Assembly (NCBI GenBank): GCA_002685455.1
Contig: NYXF01000037.1
Span: forward strand, 44,684 to 58,527
Reading direction: 5' to 3'
Origin: Porticoccus sp.
GTDB taxonomy: Bacteria; Pseudomonadota; Gammaproteobacteria; Pseudomonadales; Porticoccaceae
Length of the DNA stretch: 13,844 nucleotides
Both the position numbers and the translations under genes were made by a program. Below the pieces are notes generated by a model. That model was not told the DNA's origin and did no database searches. It saw nothing but the letters and a program-made list of their open reading frames with translations. This document shows, in pieces, positions 1 to 10,724 of this stretch (position 1 is the stretch's first letter; the number at the start of each line of letters is the position of its first letter).

Positions 1-62
1 TCTTATATTATAGATTTGTTAAGGTGGTGAAAGTATGTTTTTTCTACATCTGCTGCAAGATT

Positions 63-269
63 CTATATTGTGACAAAAGTATTTCCAGTTCGCCTCTCAT
101 TTGGTACAGTCCAATCAAAAACGGCCGTATCTGAAGGCACAGAACGAATCTTAAGTGAAGGAATGATGTCCTTAAGTAGCGCAAGTGTTTCCCTGACTCC
201 TTTACCAGTAATACTTCTATTTATCGGCCATAGTTGTTTAGCTAAATTGTGTATCTTAGTAACAATCAA
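63..269 (-). pseudogene. Truncated N-terminal fragment of a DUF4910-type (aminopeptidase-like) polysaccharide-cluster protein
   Basis: The 68-residue reading frame opens like the N-terminus of DUF4910 / aminopeptidase-like proteins often found in surface-glycan clusters. The family-like parts are the segment around LWPINRSITGKGVRETL (residues 13-29) and FDWTVPNE (51-58). Family members normally continue with a Trp-containing stretch and run to several hundred residues. Here similarity stops at residue 58, ten unrelated residues follow, and a TAG ends the frame at 65-63. The same frame then stays open for 19 codons (62-6) to a TAA at 5-3, and that tail looks protein-like. The start is a TTG at 269-267 overlapping the upstream TGA by 4 nt, which suggests translational coupling. 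I read it as the relic of a deletion or rearrangement near position 105. Neither alternative frame restores the expected family sequence, so a simple frameshift is less likely. A short functional protein cannot be excluded. Family assignment is from recalled motifs. Confidence 0.55.
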
Positions 270-670
270 AGAACTGGCTCTTCTATTATTTCGATTATGT
301 AATGAAGCTTAGTCAGAAAAAAAGCCACTCTTCGACCATGAAAGGCTACAGCCTTTTTTGCAGGTCCTAATGGAATCATTCCTTGGCTTCGTAATCTAAG
401 CAGTTGACCGTCAAATTGATCAGTCGTGTACGCTAAGTGATTTAGAAAACCGTGACCCCGTTCGAGCACTCCAGTAACAGGACTATCATCTCCAAATGGT
501 GCAACTAATTCATAATTAATGCCCGAGGAATCCCTTAAAAATACTATTTTTACACCAATTAAATCGTCTTCAATAGATTTGCCGATATGCTTTATCTCAT
601 AAATCTTACTCATTTCATCGATACCTGCTTCAATACTATCGACGAAAATACCTATGTGGTGAAATTTCAC
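266..670 (-). CDS. VOC-superfamily protein (methylmalonyl-CoA epimerase / glyoxalase-like), polysaccharide-cluster type
   Basis: 134 residues, the size of a single vicinal-oxygen-chelate protein with two beta-alpha-beta-beta-beta modules (about 1-60 and 72-134). The N-terminal MKFHHIGI, the INYELVAP strand, the FLNHLAY strand opening module two and the final YIIEIIEE strand match the methylmalonyl-CoA epimerase-like branch. Likely metal ligands are His5, Glu54, His78 and Glu127, so the metal site appears intact. The exact substrate is not readable from sequence; relatives in glycan clusters next to DUF4910, acyl-carrier or FkbH-type genes are usually annotated only as VOC or lactoylglutathione lyase-like. 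The start is GTG at 670-668, the only plausible one because the next Met is residue 20; a G-rich stretch lies about 9 nt upstream. It lies 75 nt after glmS with no clear terminator between them, so read-through from glmUS is possible. Its stop overlaps the next start by 4 nt. Confidence 0.85.
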   Translation of the reverse strand: MKFHHIGIFVDSIEAGIDEMSKIYEIKHIGKSIEDDLIGVKIVFLRDSSGINYELVAPFGDDSPVTGVLERGHGFLNHLAYTTDQFDGQLLRLRSQGMIPLGPAKKAVAFHGRRVAFFLTKLHYIIEIIEEPVL

Positions 671-745
671 GAGCCAACACCCCTACCGAAACTGTGAAAC
701 ATAGGTAATTGGAATATTTTGATTCTGGTATTTCATCAGTTGAAA

Positions 746-2575
746 CTACTCCACCGTGACAGACTTAGCTAGATTCCTTGGCTGATCAATGTCGGTACCC
801 TTGAGTACAGCAACATGGTACGAAAGTAACTGAAGGGGTAAAGTATAAATGATTGCTTCTAAGCTCTTAGGCACGTGAGGCAAATTGATTACTGTTACAT
901 CTGGTTCATTTTTGAATCCAGCATCCTGATCTGCAAAAACAAATAGCTGACCACCCCTTGCTTTTACTTCATGTAAATTAGATTTTAATTTTTCTAATAA
1001 TTCATTATTTGGCGCTACCGCTATGACTGGCATTTCTTTGTCTATAAGTGCTAGAGGGCCATGCTTAAGTTCCCCAGCAGGGTATGCTTCGGCATGTACG
1101 TAAGAAATTTCTTTTAATTTTAGAGCTCCCTCGAGCGCAACGGGGAACTGAACTCCACGACCTAGAAACAGAGCATGGTTTTTATCTGAAAAAGACTGGA
1201 ATATTTTTTCTATAATATCACTCAACTCTAAAGTTTTTCTGCAAAGCTGGGGCAGCTGATGAAGCCCCTTTATAAGCTGCTGTTCTTTTTCACCATCAAG
1301 GCCATGATCTTTACCTAAACTAATGAATAATAGCTGAAGGGCTGCCAATTGTGTTGTAAATGCCTTTGTTGAGGCTACTCCAACTTCTGGTCCAGCATGG
1401 GTCATTAATACTAAATCGGACTCGCGCACTAATGAACTATTGGCAACATTGCAAATAGCTAGGGATGCTAAATAGCCGGAGTTTTTTGCTAACTGAAGAG
1501 CTGCAAGGGTATCAGCTGTTTCGCCTGACTGTGAAATAGTCACAAATAATGTATCTTTAAGTATCACCGATTTTCTATAGCGATACTCGCTTGCTACTTC
1601 TACCTGACATAGTATTCCCGTCCATTCTTCTAACCAATACTTTGCAATTAGACCTGCATGATAACTAGTTCCACAAGCTACTATATGAACAGCTTTAACC
1701 TTTGCGAAAATAGCAGGGGCCTTAGTACCAAACGCTTCGGGTAAAATATGTTTATTGCTGATTCTGCCTTGCAGTGTTGCATTAAGCATTTCAGGTTGTT
1801 CAAAAATTTCTTTAAGCATAAAGTGCTCATAATTTCCTTTTTCCGCTATATCGTCATTATCAGCAATCGTGACTATTTTTCTTTTTACATTTTTTCCACA
1901 TGAGTCTGTCAGATTATAACTTTGTGTCCTGAGCTCTGCTAGATCACCTTCTTCCATGAAAATAAACTTATTTGTAACTTGTCTTAAAGCCATCTGATCT
2001 GACGCAATAAAGTTTCCGTCATCAGCAAGTCCTAAAACTAAGGGGCTGCCTTTACGCACTCCAAATAATACACCGGGCTCTCTTGCACACATTATCCCTA
2101 AAGCGTAAGCACCCTCTAAACGTGAAATTGTTTTTTGAATGGCACTCTTAAGGGAATTTAAACTTGAAAAATAATAATGTATTAAATGGGCTACCACCTC
2201 GGTATCAGTATCTGAGGCAAACACGTAACCGTAGTTTTGCATTTCACAACGCAACTCTTCGTGATTTTCAATAATACCGTTATGAACAATAGTGACGTCA
2301 GAGGATCTATGAGGATGGGAGTTTATTTCTGAGGGTTCTCCGTGAGTAGCCCATCTCGTGTGTGCTATTCCAGAAAAACCAATATTGGGCTGAGATGTTA
2401 GTTTGCTGATTAGATTTTTTACTTTGCCCAGGTTTTTGCAGGTATGTAATTGGCTATTTTCATCAAAAAAAGATAAGCCGGCGGAATCGTATCCACGATA
2501 TTCAAGGCGCTTTAGTCCTTCTATTAAAATGCCAACAACATTCTGTTTTGACAAAGCTCCAACAATTCCACACAT
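746..2575 (-). CDS. glmS: Glutamine--fructose-6-phosphate aminotransferase (isomerizing), GlmS
   Basis: Converts fructose-6-P and glutamine to glucosamine-6-P and glutamate, the committed cytosolic step to UDP-GlcNAc. The protein is 609 residues, the same as E. coli GlmS. The N-terminal glutaminase domain (about 1-240) begins MCGIVGAL, with Cys2 becoming the N-terminal nucleophile after Met removal. It shows AHTRWATHG (71-79), the SHPH motif and VHNGIIENH. Two SIS isomerase domains follow: CGTSYHAG at 311, SQSGETADT at 349 and the ALKLKEISYVHAE block. Glu489, His505 and Lys604 match the E. coli catalytic Glu488, His504 and Lys603 of mature numbering. The C-terminus DIDQPRNLAKSVTVE is highly conserved. 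The open frame extends upstream to a TTG at 2587, but catalysis needs the Cys right after the initiator Met, so ATG 2575-2573 is the true start; GGAAAG just upstream serves as the ribosome binding site. It lies 53 nt after glmU, probably in the same transcript. Confidence 0.98.
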   Translation of the reverse strand: MCGIVGALSKQNVVGILIEGLKRLEYRGYDSAGLSFFDENSQLHTCKNLGKVKNLISKLTSQPNIGFSGIAHTRWATHGEPSEINSHPHRSSDVTIVHNGIIENHEELRCEMQNYGYVFASDTDTEVVAHLIHYYFSSLNSLKSAIQKTISRLEGAYALGIMCAREPGVLFGVRKGSPLVLGLADDGNFIASDQMALRQVTNKFIFMEEGDLAELRTQSYNLTDSCGKNVKRKIVTIADNDDIAEKGNYEHFMLKEIFEQPEMLNATLQGRISNKHILPEAFGTKAPAIFAKVKAVHIVACGTSYHAGLIAKYWLEEWTGILCQVEVASEYRYRKSVILKDTLFVTISQSGETADTLAALQLAKNSGYLASLAICNVANSSLVRESDLVLMTHAGPEVGVASTKAFTTQLAALQLLFISLGKDHGLDGEKEQQLIKGLHQLPQLCRKTLELSDIIEKIFQSFSDKNHALFLGRGVQFPVALEGALKLKEISYVHAEAYPAGELKHGPLALIDKEMPVIAVAPNNELLEKLKSNLHEVKARGGQLFVFADQDAGFKNEPDVTVINLPHVPKSLEAIIYTLPLQLLSYHVAVLKGTDIDQPRNLAKSVTVE

Positions 2576-2585
2576 ATTGCTTTCC
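2576..2585 (-). promoter_or_regulatory. glmS ribosome binding site (decides the start)
   Basis: On the minus strand GGAAAGCAAT directly precedes ATG. The GGA(AAG) core sits about 5-7 nt from the ATG at 2575, whereas the upstream in-frame TTG at 2587 has only AT-rich sequence before it. Together with the required MCG N-terminus this fixes the start. Confidence 0.65.
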
Positions 2586-2628
2586 AATAATTAATTAAAC
2601 AAGTTTAAAAGATTTAAATCTCGCGATA

Positions 2629-4005
2629 TTACTTTTTCTTTTTTTTTCGAATCCATCCAGACTTGTTTAGTTGTGGGCTTCGGGATAGCGACAGCTCATT
2701 GTCTGGTACATCCTTTGTTATGGTCGATCCAGCGCCAATTGTAACATTTACTCCAATGGTTACAGGCGCGACTAATGAGACATTAGAACCAACAAAACTA
2801 TGATCACCAACAATTGTTTTGTTCTTATTAATACCATCATAATTACATGTGATGGTTCCCGCTCCAACGTTTACATCTTTTCCTAACTCAGAATCACCCA
2901 CATAGCTTAAATGGTTGATTTTGCTGTTTTTTCCTACTTCTGTATTCTTTACCTCTACAAAGTTTCCTATTTTGGAATTATCATTGAGTACTGTTCCTGG
3001 TCTCACTCTAGCGAACGGTCCGATCTCGGCACCATCACATACTGTACTATTTTCAATAATCGTATGAGCCTTTATCTCTACATTATCTCCAATGATGCTT
3101 TCTGAAATAAAGCAGTTAGGACCAATAGTCACATTCTTTCCTAACTTCACCTCGCCAACAAAGACAGTATTAATATCAATAAAAGTGTCCATACCACATA
3201 TGGTAGTTCCCCGTATATCAACTCTTGAAGGATCTGCCAATGTGGCACCATTGACCATTAATTTGTTTGCTTGCTCCTGCTGATAAAAACGCTCTAATTT
3301 ACTTAACTGTTTCCTTGTGTTTACTCCCTCTACCTCTTCAGGAGTGTCAGGGTTTACAGCTTGAATCTTTATACTCGCTTTATGGGCAATTGAAATAAGG
3401 TCTGTCAAATAATATTCATTTTGAGCATTATCATTTTTAATCTGCGGTAACCATTTTTGCAATAAGTTTGTCCTAATTGCCATAACTCCTGTATTTATTT
3501 CGTTAATTTCTAACTCTTGAGGATTCGCATCTTTTTGCTCGATAATTTCACAAATATCGCCTTTACTATCACGCACTATTCTTCCGTAACCATCGGGTTT
3601 TCTCAATACTACGGTCAATAACCCCATTGTATTATTATTAACAACTTTGAGTGTTGATAAAACAGTTTTATAAGATATGAGCGGCACATCACCATACAAA
3701 ACTAAAGTGATTCCATCAGGATTTAAATTAGGGGCAGCCATCTGCACTGCGTTAGCAGTACCAAGTTGTTCAGCTTGGTGCACGTATTTTAAATCCTCCC
3801 CAACTACTGAGTTTTTTATTTGTTCAGACGCATAACCAGTTACAAGGGTTATATTAGAGTTAGGTATGGTTTCAGCCATATTGATTACATGCTGGAGAAG
3901 TGGTGTACCAGCCAAGGGATGTAAAACCTTCGGAAGGAGCGATTTCATTCTGGTACCCTGTCCTGCGGCAAGAATTACAATATCAACAGTCATAATGTTC
4001 TTCAT
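2629..4005 (-). CDS. glmU: Bifunctional UDP-N-acetylglucosamine pyrophosphorylase / glucosamine-1-phosphate N-acetyltransferase
   Basis: Acetylates glucosamine-1-P with acetyl-CoA and then couples the product to UTP, giving UDP-GlcNAc for peptidoglycan and LPS. 458 residues, against 456 in E. coli. The N-terminal pyrophosphorylase domain (about 1-231) has ILAAGQGTRM (11-20) with Lys26 in LPKVLHPLAG, GTANAV (82-87), the metal-binding Asp106 in LYGDVPL and Asn229 in EGVNT. The C-terminal left-handed beta-helix (about 253-440) shows many hexapeptide repeats, with the acetyltransferase residues in GNFVEVKN (347-354), catalytic His365 in NHLSYVGD and the GAGTITCNYDG loop. It ends in a run of five lysines. 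The start at 4005 has no obvious Shine-Dalgarno sequence, and the in-frame ATG at 3993 (Met5) is an alternative; both keep the whole nucleotide-binding motif. The gene follows the atp terminator. I see no strong promoter in the 4006-4093 gap. Confidence 0.97.
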   Translation of the reverse strand: MKNIMTVDIVILAAGQGTRMKSLLPKVLHPLAGTPLLQHVINMAETIPNSNITLVTGYASEQIKNSVVGEDLKYVHQAEQLGTANAVQMAAPNLNPDGITLVLYGDVPLISYKTVLSTLKVVNNNTMGLLTVVLRKPDGYGRIVRDSKGDICEIIEQKDANPQELEINEINTGVMAIRTNLLQKWLPQIKNDNAQNEYYLTDLISIAHKASIKIQAVNPDTPEEVEGVNTRKQLSKLERFYQQEQANKLMVNGATLADPSRVDIRGTTICGMDTFIDINTVFVGEVKLGKNVTIGPNCFISESIIGDNVEIKAHTIIENSTVCDGAEIGPFARVRPGTVLNDNSKIGNFVEVKNTEVGKNSKINHLSYVGDSELGKDVNVGAGTITCNYDGINKNKTIVGDHSFVGSNVSLVAPVTIGVNVTIGAGSTITKDVPDNELSLSRSPQLNKSGWIRKKKKK

Positions 4006-4093
4006 TTTATAAATTTTCTTTATTTAATCAGGAACTTTCCATGATTGCTACAAATGAGCTCCATCATCGTATATTCAAGACAAATAGAAGTCC

Positions 4094-4120
4094 AAAAAAA
4101 AGGGTGGCCATGGCCACCCT
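4094..4120 (-). terminator. Intrinsic terminator of the atp operon
   Basis: A perfect 20-bp inverted repeat at 4101-4120 (AGGGTGGCCA / TGGCCACCCT) is followed on the minus strand by eight T residues. In RNA it gives an 8-10 bp GC-rich stem with a minimal CAUG loop and a U tract. It begins 17 nt after the atpC stop. On the plus strand no T run follows the repeat, so it works in one direction only. Confidence 0.95.
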
Positions 4121-4136
4121 AACAGTTAAATTTTAT

Positions 4137-4568
4137 TTATTTCTTACTTCCTAATTTTTTACGTAACTGCTCAATAGTTCTAAGTTGAGCCGTTGCAACA
4201 GCTAATTGTGAAGCTGCTTTGGAATAATCGAAGTCACCACTTTGATTTGTTATCGATTCCTCAGCCTTATTTTTTGCTGATATTGCTGCTGCCTCATCGA
4301 GATCATTTCCACGAAGAGCCGTATCAGCTAAGATGGAAATAGTATTTGGCTGAATTTCTAAAAATCCACCAGAAAGATAAAAAATCTCCTCTTCCCCACC
4401 TTCTTTAATTACACGGACAGGGCCAGGCTTTAGATTAGTCAAGAGGGGCGCATGCCCATGCGCTACTCCCAGTTCTCCTTGTGAACCAGTGGCAATAACA
4501 AGTTCAACCAGTCCAGAAAATAAAGATTGTTCAGCACTAACGATGTCACATTGGACTTTTGATGGCAT
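4137..4568 (-). CDS. atpC: F1Fo ATP synthase subunit epsilon
   Basis: Central-stalk subunit of F1 that couples gamma rotation to the c-ring and can inhibit ATP hydrolysis through its C-terminal helices. 143 residues, against about 139 in E. coli. The N-terminal beta-sandwich (about 1-88) shows the diagnostic [29 protein letters not shown] and [11 protein letters not shown]. The Ala- and Glu-rich helical hairpin (about 90-143) ends [16 protein letters not shown]. The start is ATG 4568, 11 nt after the atpD stop. The upstream AAGAG overlapping that stop is a modest ribosome binding site. It is the last gene of the operon, directly before the intrinsic terminator. Confidence 0.97.
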   Translation of the reverse strand: MPSKVQCDIVSAEQSLFSGLVELVIATGSQGELGVAHGHAPLLTNLKPGPVRVIKEGGEEEIFYLSGGFLEIQPNTISILADTALRGNDLDEAAAISAKNKAEESITNQSGDFDYSKAASQLAVATAQLRTIEQLRKKLGSKK

Positions 4569-4579
4569 AATTAATTCTC

Positions 4580-6019
<1,440 letters not shown>

Positions 6020-6880
6020 TTAAACTGCTGCTGCGCCACTAACAATCTCTGACAGCTCTTGGGTTATAGCTGCCTGACGTGCCTTGTTGTAGAGTAACTG
6101 TAATTCTTTGACCAGTTCCCCTGCGTTATCAGTCGCACTTTTCATTGCTATCATTCGGGCTGCTTGCTCGCAGGCCTTGTTTTCTACAACTCCCTGATAA
6201 ACCTGGGATTCTATGTATCGAATTAACAGTTCATCAAGCAGTTCTTTCGCGTCTGGTTCATATAGGTAATCCCAATGATGGGACAACTCTTTACTTTCTA
6301 TTGGCTTTAGGGGCAATAGCTGTTCAATAATTGGTGTTTGCGTCATTGTATTGACGAACTCGTTAGAAACCAGAAAAAGCTGATCAATAGTACCAGCCTC
6401 ATATGCATCTAGCATAACTTTTATCCCACCAATTAGGTCATTTTGTGTTGGTGCATCACCCAAATCTTTTACAGTTGCAACAACATTACCGCCGAAATTA
6501 CCAAAAAACCCAGCTGCTTTGTTTCCAATTACACACAAATCATTTGGAATGCCTTTGTCTGACCAATCTTTCATTGACTTTATGACTTGTTTAAACAAAT
6601 TAGTATTTAAGCCGCCGCATAAACCACGATCTGTAGAAATAATTATATATCCCACTCGTTTTACTTCACGTTGTTGCATATAGACATGTTTATATTCACT
6701 TACTGCTCGGGCAATTTGACCAACTACAGAACGAATACGGACTGCATATGGCTTACCAACTGCTCTTCTGTCTTGAGCTTTACGCATTTTACTCGCAGCA
6801 ACCATCTCCATAGCACTTGTAATTTTTTGAGTGCTTTTTATGCTTGATATTTTGGTTTTAACTTCCTTACCAACAGCCAT
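6020..6880 (-). CDS. atpG: F1Fo ATP synthase subunit gamma
   Basis: Central rotor shaft of F1. 286 residues, essentially the E. coli length (287). The N-terminal helix [21 protein letters not shown]... with [15 protein letters not shown] and the C-terminal helix from about [22 protein letters not shown] form the antiparallel coiled coil that rotates in the hexamer. The central Rossmann-like region contains the conserved [11 protein letters not shown] motif (about 93-103). The start is ATG 6880, with AGGG about 8 nt upstream as ribosome binding site. Spacing is 45 nt from atpA and 39 nt to atpD. Nothing unusual was seen. Confidence 0.98.
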   Translation of the reverse strand: MAVGKEVKTKISSIKSTQKITSAMEMVAASKMRKAQDRRAVGKPYAVRIRSVVGQIARAVSEYKHVYMQQREVKRVGYIIISTDRGLCGGLNTNLFKQVIKSMKDWSDKGIPNDLCVIGNKAAGFFGNFGGNVVATVKDLGDAPTQNDLIGGIKVMLDAYEAGTIDQLFLVSNEFVNTMTQTPIIEQLLPLKPIESKELSHHWDYLYEPDAKELLDELLIRYIESQVYQGVVENKACEQAARMIAMKSATDNAGELVKELQLLYNKARQAAITQELSEIVSGAAAV

Positions 6881-6925
6881 TTTTTCGCCCTAATATAACA
6901 ATTTTCTTTCATGTCTAAGCTAAAG

Positions 6926-8470
6926 TTACCAAGTTTGCGTAGTAGAAAATTTCTTTAATGCCGCATCAAAACTCGCCTGAATGTCATCATTCCAATCACC
7001 CGACTTATTAATCTGGTCCAGAAGATCGCCGTGCTCTGCCTTGAAATAGGATAAAAGTGCTGCTTCAAAATCACCGATTTTGTTTACAGGTATCTCATTG
7101 AGATAGTCATTGTCAGCTGCATAAATCATTAAGCCCATCTCTGCAACGCCCAGTGGTGCATACTGTTTTTGTTTCATGAGTTCAGTAACGCGCTCGCCAT
7201 GGTCTAATTGGGCTTTAGTAGCGTCATCCAGATCGGATGCAAATTGCGAAAAAGCTGCAAGCTCTCTATATTGAGCCAAAGCTGTACGAATACCACCGGA
7301 CAGCTTTTTCACGATCTTTGTTTGAGCAGCTCCGCCTACTCTAGATACAGAAACACCGGCATTCATTGCTGGTCTCACGCCAGCATTGAACATTGAAGCC
7401 TCGAGAAATATCTGTCCATCGGTAATAGAAATGACGTTTGTGGGTACAAAAGCTGAAACATCTCCAGCTTGTGTTTCAATAACTGGTAAAGCAGTTAAAG
7501 ATCCAGTTTTTCCTTTTACCTTACCTTTAGTAAATTTTTCCACATATTCTTTGTTTACACGCGCAGCACGTTCAAGTAAGCGAGAATGAAGATAAAATAC
7601 ATCACCGGGATATGCCTCCCTGCCTGGTGGTCGCCTCAACAATAGTGATATTTGTCTGTATGCGATTGCTTGTTTTGTCAGATCATCGTAGATAATTAGG
7701 GCATCTTGGCCTCTGTCACGATAATATTCTCCCATTGTACAACCACCAAATGGAGCCAAGTATTGCATCGCTGCTGGATCCGAAGCTGTTGCTGCTACCA
7801 CAATTGTATGATCCATTGCACCATGCTCTTCGAGTTTTCTTACAACAGCAGCAATTGATGAGGCTTTTTGACCGATAGCTACATAAATACATTTAATACC
7901 AGAATTTTTTTGATTGATGATCGCATCGACTGCTATTGCAGTTTTACCAATTTGCCTGTCACCAATGATTAACTCTCTTTGGCCTCGACCAATTGGAACC
8001 ATTGCATCGATAGCCTTAAGGCCAATTTGAACCGGTTGGTCAACAGATTGTCGTGCAATAACTCCAGGAGCAACTTTTTCAAGAGCATCTGTGAGTTTAG
8101 CTTTTATTGGTCCTTTGCCATCAATGGGGTTACCCAAAGCATCGACTACACGTCCCTCTAATTCTGGTCCCACTGGCACTTCTAATATTCGGCCTGTGCA
8201 TCTAGCCTTTTGGCCTTCTGCCAATGACTGATAGTCACCAAGAATAATTGCGCCTACAGAGTCTCGCTCTAGATTTAGAGCCATACCGTATATGCCACCG
8301 TCAAACTCAATCATTTCTCCATACATTACGTCTGCTAAACCATGTATTCGTATTATGCCGTCTGATACTGAGACGATTGTACCTTCATTACGTGCTTCAG
8401 ATGAAACTTCAAGACTATCGATGCGTTGTTTGATTATTTCGCTTATTTCAGATGGATTCAATTGCTGCAT
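6926..8470 (-). CDS. atpA: F1Fo ATP synthase subunit alpha (regulatory)
   Basis: Non-catalytic nucleotide-binding subunit of F1. 514 residues, against 513 in E. coli. It has an N-terminal helix and barrel (1-95), then the nucleotide-binding domain with P-loop GDRQIGKT at 170-177 (Lys176, Thr177), the [26 protein letters not shown] block (from 261) and the arginine finger Arg377 in [10 protein letters not shown], which completes the beta catalytic site. The C-terminal helical domain holds [18 protein letters not shown] and the terminal TQTW. The residue before the final GKT of the P-loop is Ile174 (codon ATT), where E. coli and most relatives have Thr. The start is ATG 8470 with GAGGA about 9 nt upstream. 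The gap after atpH is 18 nt. Confidence 0.98.
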   Translation of the reverse strand: MQQLNPSEISEIIKQRIDSLEVSSEARNEGTIVSVSDGIIRIHGLADVMYGEMIEFDGGIYGMALNLERDSVGAIILGDYQSLAEGQKARCTGRILEVPVGPELEGRVVDALGNPIDGKGPIKAKLTDALEKVAPGVIARQSVDQPVQIGLKAIDAMVPIGRGQRELIIGDRQIGKTAIAVDAIINQKNSGIKCIYVAIGQKASSIAAVVRKLEEHGAMDHTIVVAATASDPAAMQYLAPFGGCTMGEYYRDRGQDALIIYDDLTKQAIAYRQISLLLRRPPGREAYPGDVFYLHSRLLERAARVNKEYVEKFTKGKVKGKTGSLTALPVIETQAGDVSAFVPTNVISITDGQIFLEASMFNAGVRPAMNAGVSVSRVGGAAQTKIVKKLSGGIRTALAQYRELAAFSQFASDLDDATKAQLDHGERVTELMKQKQYAPLGVAEMGLMIYAADNDYLNEIPVNKIGDFEAALLSYFKAEHGDLLDQINKSGDWNDDIQASFDAALKKFSTTQTW

Positions 8471-8488
8471 TTTTTCAGTTCCTCGATC

Positions 8489-9025
8489 CTAGGAATGTAA
8501 TACTTGGGCTAATGTTCTCAATCTACCGCATATGGAGCCATCGATAATCGTGTCTCCTGCTCGAATAACTGCTCCACCAATGAGGCTTGTATCAATAGAT
8601 ACCCGCATATTGACTTCTCTTTCAAGCTTTGCGCTGAGTGCATTTGCCAGCGTATTTTTTTGTTTATCGCTAAGTTTAATAGCGGAGACCACATCTACAT
8701 CGATGGTTCTCTCTCTATTATCTTTCAGCGTCTCGTACTGCCTTGAAATTTGTGGTAACAATTTAAGTCTTTTATTTTCCGCAAGAACTGATATGAATCC
8801 TTTCGTTTTTTGATCTATTTCATTACCACATATTTCAATCGTTAAGTTTGCCTGCTGTGCCGAAGTGAAACTCGGTGAACTAAGCAAATTTATTACTCTT
8901 TCAGTCTGACAAACAGCTGCTAAAATCTTTAAGCTGTCTGACCAACCCTTCAGATTCTTGTCAGCAACAGCATACTCGAATGCTGCTTTTGCGTAAGGTC
9001 TAGCTAAAGTGCTCAATTCTGCCAT
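8489..9025 (-). CDS. atpH: F1Fo ATP synthase subunit delta (OSCP)
   Basis: Peripheral-stalk subunit joining the b dimer to the top of F1. 178 residues, against 177 in E. coli. The N-terminal six-helix domain (about 1-105) starts MAELSTLARPYAKAAFEYA, the family signature. The C-terminal domain carries the strand region EREVNMRVSIDTSLIGGAVIRAGDTIIDGS (split about 133-162) and ends GRLRTLAQVL. The start is ATG 9025. AGGA about 7 nt upstream overlaps the sequence just after the atpF stop; the intergenic gap is only 12 nt, consistent with operon translation. Confidence 0.97.
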   Translation of the reverse strand: MAELSTLARPYAKAAFEYAVADKNLKGWSDSLKILAAVCQTERVINLLSSPSFTSAQQANLTIEICGNEIDQKTKGFISVLAENKRLKLLPQISRQYETLKDNRERTIDVDVVSAIKLSDKQKNTLANALSAKLEREVNMRVSIDTSLIGGAVIRAGDTIIDGSICGRLRTLAQVLHS

Positions 9026-9037
9026 ATCGAGATCCTA

Positions 9038-9508
9038 TTAGAGCTGAGATGCTAAATCGTTAACAAGGTCTGTGTTTTTCTTCTCGTCAATATTGGATTG
9101 CAGTATTTTTTCTGCGCCTGCTAAGGCTAAAGTTGCGACTTTGCTGCGCAATTCTTCTTTAGCTCTATTAACTTCCATATCGATTTCAGCTTTTGCCCCG
9201 GCCTTTACTCTTTCAGCTTCAGTTTTAGCTTGATCTTTCGCTTCATCAACGATTTGGCTTGCTCGTTTATTGGCCTGCTCTATGATTATTGAGGCCTCTT
9301 TTTTTGCGTCTTTTAACTTTTCCGACACTTTCTCTTTAGCGTATTCTAAATCCCGTGCTGCTTTATCAGCAGCATCTAAGCCATCTGCTATTTTTTTTTG
9401 CCTCTCTTCCATTGAGCTTATTAAAGCTGTCCATACATATTTCTTGCAAAACCAAATGAAAAAAAGAAAAGAAATCGACTGTCCAATTAAGGTTAGGTTT
9501 ATATTCAC
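9038..9508 (-). CDS. atpF: F1Fo ATP synthase subunit b
   Basis: Peripheral stator stalk. 156 residues, exactly the E. coli length. One N-terminal membrane helix (about 4-26, [21 protein letters not shown]) is followed by a long charged amphipathic helix (about 33-125, rich in Ala, Lys and Glu) that forms the dimeric right-handed coiled coil. The motif [17 protein letters not shown] at about 74-90 is typical, and the delta-binding tail follows AGAEKIL. The start is GTG (9508-9506), chosen because it gives the standard [11 protein letters not shown]-terminus and has GAGGTG at 9519-9514, 5 nt away. The 49-nt gap after atpE contains T8 and A7 runs. Confidence 0.97.
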   Translation of the reverse strand: MNINLTLIGQSISFLFFIWFCKKYVWTALISSMEERQKKIADGLDAADKAARDLEYAKEKVSEKLKDAKKEASIIIEQANKRASQIVDEAKDQAKTEAERVKAGAKAEIDMEVNRAKEELRSKVATLALAGAEKILQSNIDEKKNTDLVNDLASQL

Positions 9509-9557
9509 ACCAACACCTCGCTTTTTTTATTGTCTGTAAAAAAAATATAAATCAAAA

Positions 9558-9822
<265 letters not shown>

Positions 9823-9832
9823 GTTGAAATAA

Positions 9833-10705
<873 letters not shown>

Positions 10706-10724
10706 TCAAAACAACTAAATAAAT

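Noticed and set aside
662..701. Possible parS half sites near parAB-type chromosome region (TTTCAC at 665-670, GTGAAACA at 694-701)
   Set aside because: The TTTCAC match gives about 9 of 16 consensus positions and the other has only one half site. They lie far from parB at the start of the VOC gene. No convincing 16-bp parS was found anywhere in the window.
867..882. CACGTG-centred palindrome in glmS (and another near 10492 in atpB) as parS
   Set aside because: Only about 10 of 16 parS positions match, and both lie in conserved coding sequence that explains them.
1892..1900. DnaA-box-like TTTTCCACA (also 7536-7544)
   Set aside because: Single 8/9 matches inside glmS and atpA, not clustered and without an AT-rich unwinding region; no origin is supported here.
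2576..2587. Longer GlmS start at TTG 2587 (613 residues)
   Set aside because: It would bury the catalytic Cys behind four extra residues; GlmS needs Met-Cys at its N-terminus.
2603..2621. AGATTTAAATCT palindrome plus T run between glmU and glmS as a terminator
   Set aside because: The stem is AT-only apart from one G-C pair at each side and the T run is short, so it is too weak for an intrinsic terminator; glmUS are usually co-transcribed.
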